In this document: positions 51,201 to 60,558 of the stretch, piece by piece
Layout: every line of letters starts with the position of its first letter
Numbering within the stretch: the stretch's first letter is position 1
Assembly (NCBI RefSeq): GCF_020216025.1
Contig: NZ_JAIWNC010000006.1
Span: forward strand, 186,001-250,000
Length of the DNA: 64,000 nt
Reading direction: 5' to 3'
Origin: Jidongwangia harbinensis
GTDB lineage: Bacteria; Actinomycetota; Actinomycetes; Mycobacteriales; Micromonosporaceae
Notes under the pieces: generated by a model
Database searches by the model: none
Seen by the model: the letters and a program-made list of their open reading frames with translations, nothing else
Told to the model about the DNA's origin: nothing
Program-made: the position numbers and the translations under genes

Positions 51201-54200
51201 CGTGTCGTGCACCAGCTACTCCTACACCGACGGATCGCATTACCGAAGCGCCGTGCTGGACAGCAATCCGGACTCCTACTGGCGGTTCGGCGAGCCGACG
51301 GGTGCCGACGGCGCCGGCAGCGAGGTGCTCACCAACCTCGGCAAGGACGCCGGCGTGGCGCGCAACGTCACGTACGAGCAGGCCGGTGCGCTGGCCGGCA
51401 CGGACAACACCGCCGCGCTGTTCAACGGTTCCTCCTCGGTGATCGAGCTGCCCAAGGGCATCGTCAAGCGGAGCCGGGACACCGCGGTCGAGGTGTGGTT
51501 CAAGGTCGACTCGGTGCAGAGCGGTGGCCCGCTCATCGGCTACCAGGACAAGCCCGTCGACAGCACGCCCGGAATCGGCGTACCGCTGCTCTACGTGGGC
51601 ATCGACGGAATCCTGCGCGGCCAGTTCAAGAACACGACCGCCACGCCCGATCCGATCGTGGCGCCGGGCGACCTGCGGGACAACAAGTGGCACCACGCCG
51701 TCCTCTCCGTCGCGGCGGACGTGCAGACGCTCTACCTCGACGGCGCCAAGGTGGACAGCAAGCCGGTCAGCGACGGCGTACTCGACCAGGCCCTGCTCAC
51801 GTTCAATCAGGCGGGTGCGGGATGGGCCACCACGCCCACCGCCTGGCCGGCCTGGGGTACGAACGCGAAGCGCACCTTCGGCGGCATGCTGGACGAGGCC
51901 GCGGTGTACGGTCACGCGCTCAACGACCGCAGCGTCGCCACCCACTGGCAGATGGGCAAGCACAAGGCCGACCAGCTGGCCGTCGTCACCCTGCCGAGCG
52001 GCAAGATCGCGTCGGAGGCGGTGTACGACACCTCGGCCGACCGGGTCAAGGAGTACACCGACGGCAACGGCGGCACCTGGAAGATCGGCTTGCCGACGGT
52101 TTCCGGCGGCGACGATGACCTGCGCCGCACCGTGCAGGTGCTGGACCCGGCGGACCGGCCCTACCTCTACGAGTACGACGGGCTCACCGACCGGCTGCTG
52201 CGGTCCGGATCGCCGCTGGGCATCAGCACCCGGCCGGAGGACCGCCCGCCGACGCCCTCGCCGTCGACGCCGCCGCCGACCGAGGAGTGCCACGCCCCGG
52301 ACCCGAACGAACCGCACTTCTGCACCACCATCCCGGGTAACGCCGGCGGCCCGGTCTTCGTCGAGGAAGAACTGGCCGGCATGGTGGTCCGGTCCTTCGG
52401 CTACGACGCCAACGGCAACCAGGATCTGATCGTCACCGAGAACGGTGACCGGATCACCATGAAGTTCGACGCCCGGGGCAACGTCCGGTCCCGCACCACC
52501 TGCCGGACGCCCGGCAACTGCCAGACCTCGTACACCAGTCACACCACGCCCGTCGCCGGTCTGAGCCCGACGAACGATCTGCCGGTCGAGGTGCGCGATG
52601 CGCGGTCGTCGAGCGAGACGGACAACCGGTTCCGGACCACGACGGCGTACACCGGCGCCGGCGAGGTGTACACCGAGACCGGTCCGGACGGCGCCGTGAC
52701 CAAGACGGAGTACACGGACGGCACCGAGTTCTCGTTCCCGGAACGCGACTATCCGCCGTCCGGACTGCCGCTTCTGGTGAGTGACACGGAGAAGCGGGTC
52801 ACCCGGTTCCAGTACAGCTGGGCCGGCGATCTGACCATGGTCACGACGCCGTCCGGGCTGGTGACCGAGTCGACGTACGACGCGCTCGGCCGGCGGATCC
52901 AGGACCGGGAGAAGTCCGACACCTACCCGGACGGCGTGGTCACCACCTACACGTACGACGACATGGGCCGCGTCCTCACCACCACCGGCCCGGTGACCAC
53001 CAACGCGGTCGACGGCACGAAACACCAGGCCGTCACCACGAACACCTACGACGTCGACGGCAACGTGGTGAAGACCGTGGTCCGGGACGCGCTCGACCCG
53101 AACGAGCCGGAACGCGTCACCACCATCGAGTACGACGAGTTCAACCGGCCGACCCGCACGGTCAACCCCGAGGGCGACGAGCAGACCGAGGGCTGGGACC
53201 AGTTCGGCAACCGCACCTCGGTGGTGGACGGCAACGGCAACCACTACGGGTACGCCTACACCGCCCGCAACGACGTGGCCGAGGTCCGCCTCTACGACTG
53301 GAACGGCGACCCGGACGGGGGCAAACCCCAGGACGAGAAGCTCGGGTACGTCGTGCTGAACTCCTACGCGTACGACCTGGGCGGCCGGATGGCGGTGCAG
53401 GTCGACTCGATGGGCCGCCGGCTGGAGTACACCTACTTCGACGACGATCTGCTCGAGAAGATCGTGCTGAAGAACTTCCACAACCCGGACGGCACCACCC
53501 GCGACTACGTGGTGCAGGAGAACCAGTACGACGCCGCGGGCAACCTGACCCGGCAGGCCGAGAGCAACGGCCGCGAGGTCGTGACGAACACGTTCGACCC
53601 GCTCGGCCGCGCCGAACGCACTACGTACGACCCGGACGGGGTGGCCCGGACCACGCTGTTCACCTACGACAGCCTCGGCAACGTCAAGGGCACCGCGCAG
53701 GTCGGCCAGGCGATCAACGTGCCGTGGTTCGTCGAGACGAACGCACGGCTGCAGACCGCCAGTGTCTACAACAGCAAGGGTCAGCTGGAACAGGACCAGG
53801 TGATCAACGGCAACCGGACCCGCAGCACGTCGTACACGTACGATCAGCGGGGTTTGGTGCTGGCCACCACCGAGCCGCGCGGCAACGCGGCGGGCGCCGA
53901 CAAGGCCGCGTTCACCACCACCTTCCGGTACGACGAGAACGGCGACCGGACGCATTCCGTCGCGCCGCGGGTGAACGCCGAACGCGACGGCCAGCCGGCC
54001 GCTCTGGTGAACCCGACCGTGACCACCGGGTACAACGCGTTCGGCGAGGCCGTGGCGATCCGCGACGCGCTGGGCAACGTGGCCCGGACCAGATACGACC
54101 GGCTGGGCCGCGTCGTCGAGGTGACCGGACCGCTGTACACGCCGGCCGGCAGCCCCGGCGCCGGGGCGTCGCCGATCACCAAGACGTCCTACGACGCTCT

Positions 54201-57200
54201 CAGCAACGTGGTGGAGACCACCGACGCCCGCGGCAACGTCAGCCGGTACACCTACGACCGGCTGAACCGGGTGGTCGCGAGGGACCTGCCGGGCGCCACC
54301 AACGACGAGCGTGCGGTCACCCGGTACACCTACACGCGCAGCGGCATGGTGCTGTCCACGGTCAGCCCCACTGGCGTCCGGACCGAGGCGACCTACGACG
54401 ACCTCGACCGCCAGGTGACGCTCACGACGTTCGAACGCAAGCCGGTCGCCGACACCTACACCACCACGATGAAGTACGACGACTCCGGCAACGTGGTAGA
54501 GACCCGGTCGCCGGGCGACCTGCCCACCACGATGACCTACGACAAGGTCGGTGACCTGCTCACCCGGACCGATCCGGCCGGGGTGACGAGCCGGTACGGC
54601 TACGACGGCTTCGGCAACCTGGTCCGGGACTCCGACGGCGCGGGCCGCACCACCCGCCGCGACTACGACGGCTTCGGGCAGGTCACCGCGGAGATCGACC
54701 TGCGGCCGGACGGCACCGAACTGCGGCGGGAGAAGTTCACCTACGACGACAACGGCAACGTCACGAGCCGGGTCAACCCGCTCGACAAGACCGTGTCGTT
54801 CGAGTACGACGCACTGGACCGCCTGGTCAAGCAGGTGGAACCGAAGAGCGCCACCGCCTCGATCACCACCTCGTTCGGTTACGACGCGGCGGGCAACCGC
54901 ACCCGCTACACCGACGGGCGGCAGCTCTCCACCTACTACGGGGTCAACAGCCTGGGTCTGCCGGAGACGGTGATCGAGCCGTCCACCAAGGCGCATCCGG
55001 CGGCCGGCGACCGCACCTGGTCGGTCGGCTACGACCTGAACGGCAACGCCGAGCGGCTCACCGCGCCGGGCGGCGTCACCCGGACCCGCCAGTACGACGC
55101 GGCGAACCGGATGATCGGCGAGACCGGGACCGGCGCCGGTGTGACCGTGAACCGCGGGATCACCTACGACCTGGACAACCGGGTCACCGTGGTCAGCGGG
55201 GGCGGTGGCTCGAACACCTTCGAGTACGACGACCGGGGCAACCTGCTGCGCGCGGCCGGGCAGTCCGGCACGTCCAGCTTCGGCTACGACGACGACAGCC
55301 AGGTGCTGACGCGGACCGATGCGGTCGGCACGGCCGCGTTCGGCTACAAGTACGGCCGGATCCACACCATGAAGGACGCGGCGTCCGGCGTCACCCAGAC
55401 GCTCGGATACAACAACGCCGGACTGCTGGAGAAGGTCGACTACGGCGTCGGCCGGGTCCGCGGGTTCACCTACGACGACTTCGGCCGGCTCGCCACCGAC
55501 GTACTCAAGAACAACGCCGGCACCGAGGTCACCAAGATTGCCTACCGGTACAACGCGGACGACCACCTGATCGGCAAGGACACCGCCGGCACCGCGGGCG
55601 CCGGCACCAACACCTACGGGTACGACGACGCGGGCCGGCTCACCTCGTGGACGTCGGCCTCCGGCACGGTGGAGTACGCCTGGGACGACTCCGGCAACCG
55701 CACCCGGGCCGGGCCCAAGACAGCCACCTACGACGAACGCAACCGCCTGCTCAGCGACGGCGACTACACGTACGCCTACACGCCGCGCGGCACCATGGCG
55801 AGCCGTACCAGTTCCGGGCTCACCGAGACCTACTCGTTCGACGCGTTCGACCGGATGGTCAGCGCCGAGGGGCAGAGCTACCTCTACGACGGCCTGAACC
55901 GGGTGCTCAACCGCGGCGGGCGCACCTTCCAGTACGCCGGCTTCGAGCCGGACCCGGTGAACGACGGCACCGAGTCGTACGCCCGCGGCCCGGACGGCGA
56001 ACTGCTCGCCGTCGAGGACGCCACGGACGGCACCCGGATCACCGTCTCCGACGAGCACGACGACGTGATCGCCGCGTTCGACGCAGACAGCACGCTCACC
56101 GGGTTGGCCGGCTCCACCGCGTTCGACCCGTACGGCCAGCGAGTCGCGCAGGCCGGAGAGCAGTCCAACGTCGGTTACCAGGGTGACTGGACCGACCCGG
56201 ACACCGGCCAGGTCAACATGGGCGCCCGCTGGTACGAGCCCGGCACCGGCGGTTTCATGTCCCGTGACACCGTCGAGTACAGCAGCGGCGACTCGATCCT
56301 GGCGAACAAGTACACGTACGGCGCCGGCGACCCGATGTCGTTCAACGACCCGACCGGGAACTGGCCGTCCTGCAGCCTGTGCCGGAAAGCCAAGGCCAAG
56401 TTCAGCCAGGGCTACAACTACGTCGCTGGCAAGGTGAGCCAGGGCTACAACTACGTCGCGCACCAGGTCAGTCGGGGCTACCACTACGGTGTGTCGAAGG
56501 TGCGCGCGGTGGGCTCCTGGATCGGCCAGCATGCGCGGGCGGCGTATCACGGGATCAAGCGCGTCTATACCAGCGCGGTGAACAAGGCGAAGTCGGTCTG
56601 GAAGAACACCACGCGGGCGATCCGATCTGGCTATGACCGCTACATCGCGCCGACTCTGCGACAGGCGAGGGACTACGCCCAGCGCAAGGCGGCCGAGATC
56701 CATCGCGCCGCGGTGAAGGTGCGGGACAAGGCCAAGGCGGCGGTCAAGCATGCCGTGAAGCACGTCTCGCTCAAGCGCATCGGCCGCGCGGTCGTGGCGG
56801 GCCTGGCGTCGCTGAAGCTGACGGTCTCCGCGGCCCTGCCGGCGAAACTGGTACAGACCTTCAACTCGGTCGTGCAGGACATGAACAGCGCGGCGAACGT
56901 CTTGTACAAGAAGGCGATCGCGGCCGGTGGGGCGGTGGCCGACGGTCTGCAACAGGCCGGCGACTGGGTGGTCGACCACAAGGCGCAGATCATCGGCGGT
57001 ATCGCCGGCGCGGTGGTGGGCATCGGTTGTGGCGCGCTGATCGGGGTGACCGGCGTCGGCGCGGTCGCGTGCGCGGCGGCCGGTGGTGCGGTCGGCTCGT
57101 TCGTGACGGACCTGGTCGAGGGCGGCAAGGGCTGGAAGGAGATGGCCGCCAACGCGGTGCTGGGCGGCACGATCGGCGCGATTCTCGGTCCACTGTCGTC

Positions 57201-58263
57201 GGTCGGCGGCGCGGCCATCGGCGGCGCGGTCCGCGGCCTGGTCGGCGGCGGGCTGAGCAAGGCGATCAGCATGGGCGGGGCGTCCGCGGCCAGCTCGTTC
57301 CGGTCATTCGGCAGCGGGCAGGTCGGCGGAATCGCGGGCCGGGCGCTGGCGAACCGCGGTTCCACGTCGGCGGGCCGGGACGCGGTTGAGGCGGCCGGCT
57401 CGGGCCGGGTCGCTTCGGCAGGCTGCCCGAACAGCTTCGCGCCGGCGACCGCGGTCCTGATGGCCGACGGTACGACGAAGAAGATCGAGGACGTGAAGGT
57501 CGGCGACGTGGTGCTGGCCACCGATCCGACCACCGGCAAGACGGAGAAGAGGGCGGTCACCGCGCTGATCGTCGGCGTGGGCGAGAAGAAGATGGTCGAG
57601 CTGACCGTCGACGTGGACGGCGCGAAGGGCGACCGGACCGAGACGATCACGGCGACCGAGGGCCACCCGTTCTGGGCGCCGGATCTACGCGAGTGGGTCG
57701 ATGCGGCCGAGTTGGCATCCCGCTCGATGCTGCAGACCGGCGCAGGAACGTACGTCAAGGTCGAGGCGGTCAAGCGATGGACGGCCCGGCAGCGCGTCCA
57801 CAACCTCACTGTGGACGGCCTCCACACGTACTATGTGGTGGCTGGCAAGACGCCGGTACTCGTACACAACTGCGGTGGCGAGGCCACCGTGCACCTGGAC
57901 TACAGCGATCCTGCGAATAAACACGCGCTGATCACCGTTCGCAGCGACTCCGGTGAGGTTATGTCTACGCACCAATTCGGAAGTGTGGCGAATCCTAAAG
58001 CCGGCGTCGAAACCTTCGATTCGACGAAGCTGGACCCGGCGACGACGTTCAATATTAAAATTAAGCTACCTAACGCCGATGCGGCTATGGCGTATTCTGA
58101 GGTGATGATGGAAAAGACGGCGAGGGGGACCTACCCCGCATACAGCCTGCGGTCTCAGAGTTGCGTGACATATTGTGCGAACGTGCTTCGTGCGGGCGGA
58201 GTCAAGGACGTGCCGAATACTCCGAGGGCGGCCCAGGACTGGTTCTTCGAACAGCATGGCTGA
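48298..58263 (+). CDS. Giant RHS/YD-repeat lipoprotein with HINT domain and C-terminal toxin candidate
   Basis: 3321 residues from ATG at 48298 (GGGGGA six bases upstream); an earlier in-frame ATG at 48265 lacks such a site. Lipoprotein signal LLLGAC (C30). Residues 60-740 are a beta-rich wall/secretion region. RHS N-terminal region from about 750 (GNVTTGAVDANIATVGP), a LamG-like insert about 987-1220, YD repeats to the core end DPTGNWP near 2684. Then helical and Gly-zipper hydrophobic segments, a HINT domain about 3043-3192 (C-P-N-S-F-A-P-A-T ... V-L-V-H-N-C) and the 129-residue C-terminus with HALITV and S-C-V-T-Y-C-A-N-V-L. HINT usually releases the toxin. The last domain differs in composition from the rest. 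Confidence 0.9.
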   Translation: MRRNGTRATGGGHRLHTTVALGLTLLLGACTAQQGTTAVQADPRPVTAERPHKAKPAPKQRWGNAAGLDPVVDGPRNRYRPPSQRTKYPAVKVPTRPANSAELVDAPPAKAAGFDERTSREVPAARTEHQRVYDNADGTQTTEFSTGALNFRKPDGTWAPIDSALTGDAASGWRRSADSVDLRLAGRADADELVRATLPGGGVLAYGAADARGVTGAVSGDTVAYRQVWPGVDVELQAQPGGVKENLVLGSADARRSFVFPLRLTGLTAAMEGRQVVLTDPAGVRRATIPAGFMVDANGEVSHDVSYQLISHAGTPALQVSADPGWLQRADRTFPVRIDPPVLAEGAATESLVVQEDSSRGGGETLLVGRRNGNRAASYIRFPDLVSRLAHHTVFSAQLSFAAYEAPSCKPRKLSVHPVNESWTSGATNLKFPGPDVGSALTSSSFAQGFFELGQSRSACPVTGTVLNLGSKGRDLVQSWVSGKKPNHGLSLRAPVSDDSSWKTIAGPAIEKNPPKLYVTHTPYNAKYAVPSPTPKPAVLQNQDGKVKVTVTNTSARDWTASSYRLIYRVYNARTNAKVGQYVAANLPANLPRTRSVTLDATIRALPIGEYLIDFSMANGNLVFTDEMVPPARIALRVQNIEPTVRDLFPPNDYQSPTLSPQLWAQAVDLDAPPKSTLQYKFEYCAVGTDGKPTGCTTTAYQAKHYFTIPAGKLLWSKPYLWRAYIKDNADEVVTGYSRLVTSAPQPEITSRLANTPFGDQERDFEPDLGNVTTGAVDANIATVGPPLKITRTYNSLDPRTDLAFGTGWMSQLDMRAELDQDGSGNLLVTYADGQQVRFGRNADNTWAAPPGRSAELTLDTANGVYVLKDRAGTTYQFAGGGRGRIHKIVDKSSRSIEFGYGNNGLLTRIQSKYNRLSTKPGRALTFGWNPAGTHITSVSTDPVGGRSLTWTYAYDGDRLTKVCSPGNVSCTSYSYTDGSHYRSAVLDSNPDSYWRFGEPTGADGAGSEVLTNLGKDAGVARNVTYEQAGALAGTDNTAALFNGSSSVIELPKGIVKRSRDTAVEVWFKVDSVQSGGPLIGYQDKPVDSTPGIGVPLLYVGIDGILRGQFKNTTATPDPIVAPGDLRDNKWHHAVLSVAADVQTLYLDGAKVDSKPVSDGVLDQALLTFNQAGAGWATTPTAWPAWGTNAKRTFGGMLDEAAVYGHALNDRSVATHWQMGKHKADQLAVVTLPSGKIASEAVYDTSADRVKEYTDGNGGTWKIGLPTVSGGDDDLRRTVQVLDPADRPYLYEYDGLTDRLLRSGSPLGISTRPEDRPPTPSPSTPPPTEECHAPDPNEPHFCTTIPGNAGGPVFVEEELAGMVVRSFGYDANGNQDLIVTENGDRITMKFDARGNVRSRTTCRTPGNCQTSYTSHTTPVAGLSPTNDLPVEVRDARSSSETDNRFRTTTAYTGAGEVYTETGPDGAVTKTEYTDGTEFSFPERDYPPSGLPLLVSDTEKRVTRFQYSWAGDLTMVTTPSGLVTESTYDALGRRIQDREKSDTYPDGVVTTYTYDDMGRVLTTTGPVTTNAVDGTKHQAVTTNTYDVDGNVVKTVVRDALDPNEPERVTTIEYDEFNRPTRTVNPEGDEQTEGWDQFGNRTSVVDGNGNHYGYAYTARNDVAEVRLYDWNGDPDGGKPQDEKLGYVVLNSYAYDLGGRMAVQVDSMGRRLEYTYFDDDLLEKIVLKNFHNPDGTTRDYVVQENQYDAAGNLTRQAESNGREVVTNTFDPLGRAERTTYDPDGVARTTLFTYDSLGNVKGTAQVGQAINVPWFVETNARLQTASVYNSKGQLEQDQVINGNRTRSTSYTYDQRGLVLATTEPRGNAAGADKAAFTTTFRYDENGDRTHSVAPRVNAERDGQPAALVNPTVTTGYNAFGEAVAIRDALGNVARTRYDRLGRVVEVTGPLYTPAGSPGAGASPITKTSYDALSNVVETTDARGNVSRYTYDRLNRVVARDLPGATNDERAVTRYTYTRSGMVLSTVSPTGVRTEATYDDLDRQVTLTTFERKPVADTYTTTMKYDDSGNVVETRSPGDLPTTMTYDKVGDLLTRTDPAGVTSRYGYDGFGNLVRDSDGAGRTTRRDYDGFGQVTAEIDLRPDGTELRREKFTYDDNGNVTSRVNPLDKTVSFEYDALDRLVKQVEPKSATASITTSFGYDAAGNRTRYTDGRQLSTYYGVNSLGLPETVIEPSTKAHPAAGDRTWSVGYDLNGNAERLTAPGGVTRTRQYDAANRMIGETGTGAGVTVNRGITYDLDNRVTVVSGGGGSNTFEYDDRGNLLRAAGQSGTSSFGYDDDSQVLTRTDAVGTAAFGYKYGRIHTMKDAASGVTQTLGYNNAGLLEKVDYGVGRVRGFTYDDFGRLATDVLKNNAGTEVTKIAYRYNADDHLIGKDTAGTAGAGTNTYGYDDAGRLTSWTSASGTVEYAWDDSGNRTRAGPKTATYDERNRLLSDGDYTYAYTPRGTMASRTSSGLTETYSFDAFDRMVSAEGQSYLYDGLNRVLNRGGRTFQYAGFEPDPVNDGTESYARGPDGELLAVEDATDGTRITVSDEHDDVIAAFDADSTLTGLAGSTAFDPYGQRVAQAGEQSNVGYQGDWTDPDTGQVNMGARWYEPGTGGFMSRDTVEYSSGDSILANKYTYGAGDPMSFNDPTGNWPSCSLCRKAKAKFSQGYNYVAGKVSQGYNYVAHQVSRGYHYGVSKVRAVGSWIGQHARAAYHGIKRVYTSAVNKAKSVWKNTTRAIRSGYDRYIAPTLRQARDYAQRKAAEIHRAAVKVRDKAKAAVKHAVKHVSLKRIGRAVVAGLASLKLTVSAALPAKLVQTFNSVVQDMNSAANVLYKKAIAAGGAVADGLQQAGDWVVDHKAQIIGGIAGAVVGIGCGALIGVTGVGAVACAAAGGAVGSFVTDLVEGGKGWKEMAANAVLGGTIGAILGPLSSVGGAAIGGAVRGLVGGGLSKAISMGGASAASSFRSFGSGQVGGIAGRALANRGSTSAGRDAVEAAGSGRVASAGCPNSFAPATAVLMADGTTKKIEDVKVGDVVLATDPTTGKTEKRAVTALIVGVGEKKMVELTVDVDGAKGDRTETITATEGHPFWAPDLREWVDAAELASRSMLQTGAGTYVKVEAVKRWTARQRVHNLTVDGLHTYYVVAGKTPVLVHNCGGEATVHLDYSDPANKHALITVRSDSGEVMSTHQFGSVANPKAGVETFDSTKLDPATTFNIKIKLPNADAAMAYSEVMMEKTARGTYPAYSLRSQSCVTYCANVLRAGGVKDVPNTPRAAQDWFFEQHG
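57424..58263 (+). other. HINT autoprocessing domain and C-terminal toxin candidate within the RHS protein
   Basis: The HINT domain spans residues 3043-3192 with TEGHPFWAPD as a landmark. Residues 3193-3321 start with an early His (NKHALITVRSD) and end with a Cys helix (RSQSCVTYCANVLRAGG), the order seen in circularly permuted papain-like folds (LRAT or NlpC-like). This is an inference by motif order. DNA becomes more AT-rich from about 57905 (for example TTCAATATTAAAATTAAGC near 58049), as expected for a swapped toxin cassette. Confidence 0.6.
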
Positions 58264-58278
58264 ACGGTGGAGTGATTC

Positions 58279-58722
58279 GTGAACAGGCCGCCAGGGTGGG
58301 AGAGATTGGATGACATCCCGGATGAATGGGAGGCTCCAATCGATTTGCAGACTCCCACGCCGTATCCCGAGGTCAACATCGCCATCAAGTTGCTCTCTTG
58401 CGACTTTCTCGGCTTCGAGGTCCGGGTAGCAGTCGGACGGTTCGTCAGGGAAGAGGCACAATACGATATCTGGTACCTCAAAAATGCGGCCAGCGCTGGC
58501 TGGGATGACAGGAAGCTGGCGCTGCTCCGAGAGGTCCCGATGGAACAGACGCGGGATGTCTATGAGGTGTGGAAGAGGCTCGAGGACCTTGACACGTTGA
58601 ACCTGCCGAACAGTGAATTGCGCGAGCGCCGGACTGTGGCGACTGCGGAAATTGTCATCGCGTTGGAGCGAGCTGCGGATACATTCCTCCGAACGCGCGA
58701 CGGAACGGTAGAAGAAGGCTGA
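58279..58722 (+). CDS. Putative immunity protein for the RHS toxin
   Basis: 147 residues from GTG at 58279, 15 bp after the RHS stop with a GGTGGAG site. Acidic soluble protein with alpha/beta pattern (VNIAIKLLSCDFLGFEVRVAVG) and a helical C-terminus (TVATAEIVIALERAADTFL). No family recognised. Immunity role is inferred from position directly after a toxin-bearing gene and the shared low GC. No signal peptide, so it would act in the cytoplasm. Confidence 0.65.
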   Translation: MNRPPGWERLDDIPDEWEAPIDLQTPTPYPEVNIAIKLLSCDFLGFEVRVAVGRFVREEAQYDIWYLKNAASAGWDDRKLALLREVPMEQTRDVYEVWKRLEDLDTLNLPNSELRERRTVATAEIVIALERAADTFLRTRDGTVEEG

Positions 58723-58836
58723 CTGCGCGTCGATCGGAGGGGCGGGCGTCCCGGCCGGGTGCCCGTGGGATGGTTCGCCTGAAAAGGCTACTCGGATAAG
58801 GGGCGATCGCTGTGCTTGGAGACCTGAAGGGGGAGC

Positions 58837-60513
58837 ATGACTAGATGGCATGCAGGGCTGAGCGTCCGGCGAATTTCGACGGTGGTGACGCTGACGTTGG
58901 CTGCGGTGGCTCTCGGGGTACCGCAGACCGCGACGGCCGCGATCACTCCGGCGTCCGGCGTTCAGATCAAGGCGGCACACAGCAGGCTGTGCCTCAACGT
59001 CGACCACGACCGGCAGGAGAACGGCGTACCGATCTTCCAGTACACCTGCGTCGATGCGGCTCCCAACGACAAGTGGCGGGTGCGGCCCATCGGCACTGCG
59101 GGCGACTACCACATCTTCGTGTCGAACTCGTCGCGGAGATGCATGCACGTCAGTCAGGCGTTGAAGGTGGACAACACGCCGATCATCCAGTACGGCTGTG
59201 TGGACACCGCGAAGCAGAATCTCTGGCGGTTCGTGCCGGTGCCGGGCCGGCCGACGTTCCGGATCGTCTCGGCCGACAGCGGCAAGTGCCTCGCCATCAA
59301 GGGTGGCGGCATACAGAACGAGGCACCGCTGGTGATCTTCACCTGCGGGACCACGAATGCGGTCCTCAATGACCAGTTCTACTTCCCGCCGGCAGCCGCA
59401 CCGGACCCGACACCCCTGGCGATCGTGCCGCAGACGACGATCGCCGGTGTGCAGGGTGGTGCACAGACGGGCGGTGCGTTCGGGCCGTTGGTCTACGCGT
59501 GGATCGACGTTCGTGGCCGGATGGTCCGGGGGTATCAGCAGCAGCCGGACGACGTCGCGGGCTTGCAGTGGGCTGCGGTCCCGGACGGGGAGACCTTCGC
59601 CGGGCATCCGCAGATCGGTGTGCAGGCGGACGGGCGGGTGCAGACCGGGGTGCGCAACACCAAGGAGGGTGACCTCTGGCTGACCACGCAGACGACCGCC
59701 GGTCAATCGGCGTTCGGCGCCGGGCAGGACGTCGGCGGCGCGGGCGCGCAGCAGCCTGCGGTGGGGAAGCTCCCGGACGGCAGGCTCGTCACGTTCGCCG
59801 TGGTGAACGGTGCCATGTGGCACCTGCCGCAGGACGGCCGGAACATGCCGTACGGCGAGTGGCGGCTGGTCGGTGGTGCGAACCTGACGGGTGAGCCGTC
59901 CGTGGTGACGACCCGCGAGGGGCTGCGGCTGTTCGCTCTGGACACCAGCGGCGCGGTGCAGACGGCGACCTACGTCGGTGGCGCGCTGTCCGACTGGGTC
60001 AGCCTGGGCTCCGAGCAGTTCACCGGGCGGATCGCCGCCACGGTCCTGCCCGGGTTCCGCGCCCGGGTGGTGGTGCGCAGTGCCGACGGACTGGTCTTCA
60101 CCAAGGCCGAGAAGGCCGACGGCACGTTCGACGCGGAGTGGGCGCAGCTCGGCGACTTCGTCGCGGCCGGACCGCCGGCCGCGGTACAGGACCCGGTGTC
60201 CGGCGCCGTGTCGATCGTGGCCCGCGGTACCGACAACCTCGTGTACTGGGTGGGGGAGAAGGTTGACGAGGTCGACGTCTTCGGCTCCTGGGTTCTCGCC
60301 CACCCGCGGGCGGTGAAGAGCGACCCGACGGTCTTCGCCTACAACCGGTCCAACGGGCCGACGTGGGCGTACCTCGTCATCGACGAGAACAACGCGCCGT
60401 TCCTCTACCGGATGGAGCGCTCTGCCTCCGCTGCGCGTGCTGCGGCCGGCCGGGCACAGTCGGAGGGCGGGGCCTTCACCGAGCACGCTCTTCCGCGCCC
60501 GCCGCAGGACTGA
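58837..60513 (+). CDS. Secreted ricin-B lectin with C-terminal propeller-like domain
   Basis: 558 residues from ATG at 58837 behind GAAGGGGGA. Signal peptide to about 35 (PQTATAAI). A ricin B trefoil (about 40-185) shows repeats such as SRLCLNVDHD, SRRCMHVSQA and GKCLAIKGGG with Q-x-W/K-W endings (NDKWRV, QNLWRF). From about 195 there are repeated Gly/Trp blades (TRPLVYAWID-like, GDLWLTTQT, GAMWHLPQD, NLVYWVGEK) suggesting a fucolectin/PLL-type beta-propeller. It probably binds glycans outside the cell. GC content returns to normal. Whether it belongs to the toxin locus is unclear. Confidence 0.8.
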   Translation: MTRWHAGLSVRRISTVVTLTLAAVALGVPQTATAAITPASGVQIKAAHSRLCLNVDHDRQENGVPIFQYTCVDAAPNDKWRVRPIGTAGDYHIFVSNSSRRCMHVSQALKVDNTPIIQYGCVDTAKQNLWRFVPVPGRPTFRIVSADSGKCLAIKGGGIQNEAPLVIFTCGTTNAVLNDQFYFPPAAAPDPTPLAIVPQTTIAGVQGGAQTGGAFGPLVYAWIDVRGRMVRGYQQQPDDVAGLQWAAVPDGETFAGHPQIGVQADGRVQTGVRNTKEGDLWLTTQTTAGQSAFGAGQDVGGAGAQQPAVGKLPDGRLVTFAVVNGAMWHLPQDGRNMPYGEWRLVGGANLTGEPSVVTTREGLRLFALDTSGAVQTATYVGGALSDWVSLGSEQFTGRIAATVLPGFRARVVVRSADGLVFTKAEKADGTFDAEWAQLGDFVAAGPPAAVQDPVSGAVSIVARGTDNLVYWVGEKVDEVDVFGSWVLAHPRAVKSDPTVFAYNRSNGPTWAYLVIDENNAPFLYRMERSASAARAAAGRAQSEGGAFTEHALPRPPQD

Positions 60514-60522
60514 CCGACGACT

Positions 60523-60548
60523 GCGGCGCCGGCTCCGGCCGGCGCCGC
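60523..60548. terminator. Bidirectional terminator between lectin and flavoprotein genes
   Basis: GCGGCGCCGG (60523-60532) pairs perfectly with 60539-60548 around a six-base loop, between two convergent genes that end at 60513 and 60559. Confidence 0.8.
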
Positions 60549-60558
60549 GGTTCGGACG

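Noticed and set aside
48340..56979. Very long open frame on the minus strand opposite the RHS gene
   Set aside because: Antisense artefact of high GC: the product is Val/Arg/Gly-rich with no family motifs, while the plus frame shows clear YD repeats, LamG and HINT signatures.
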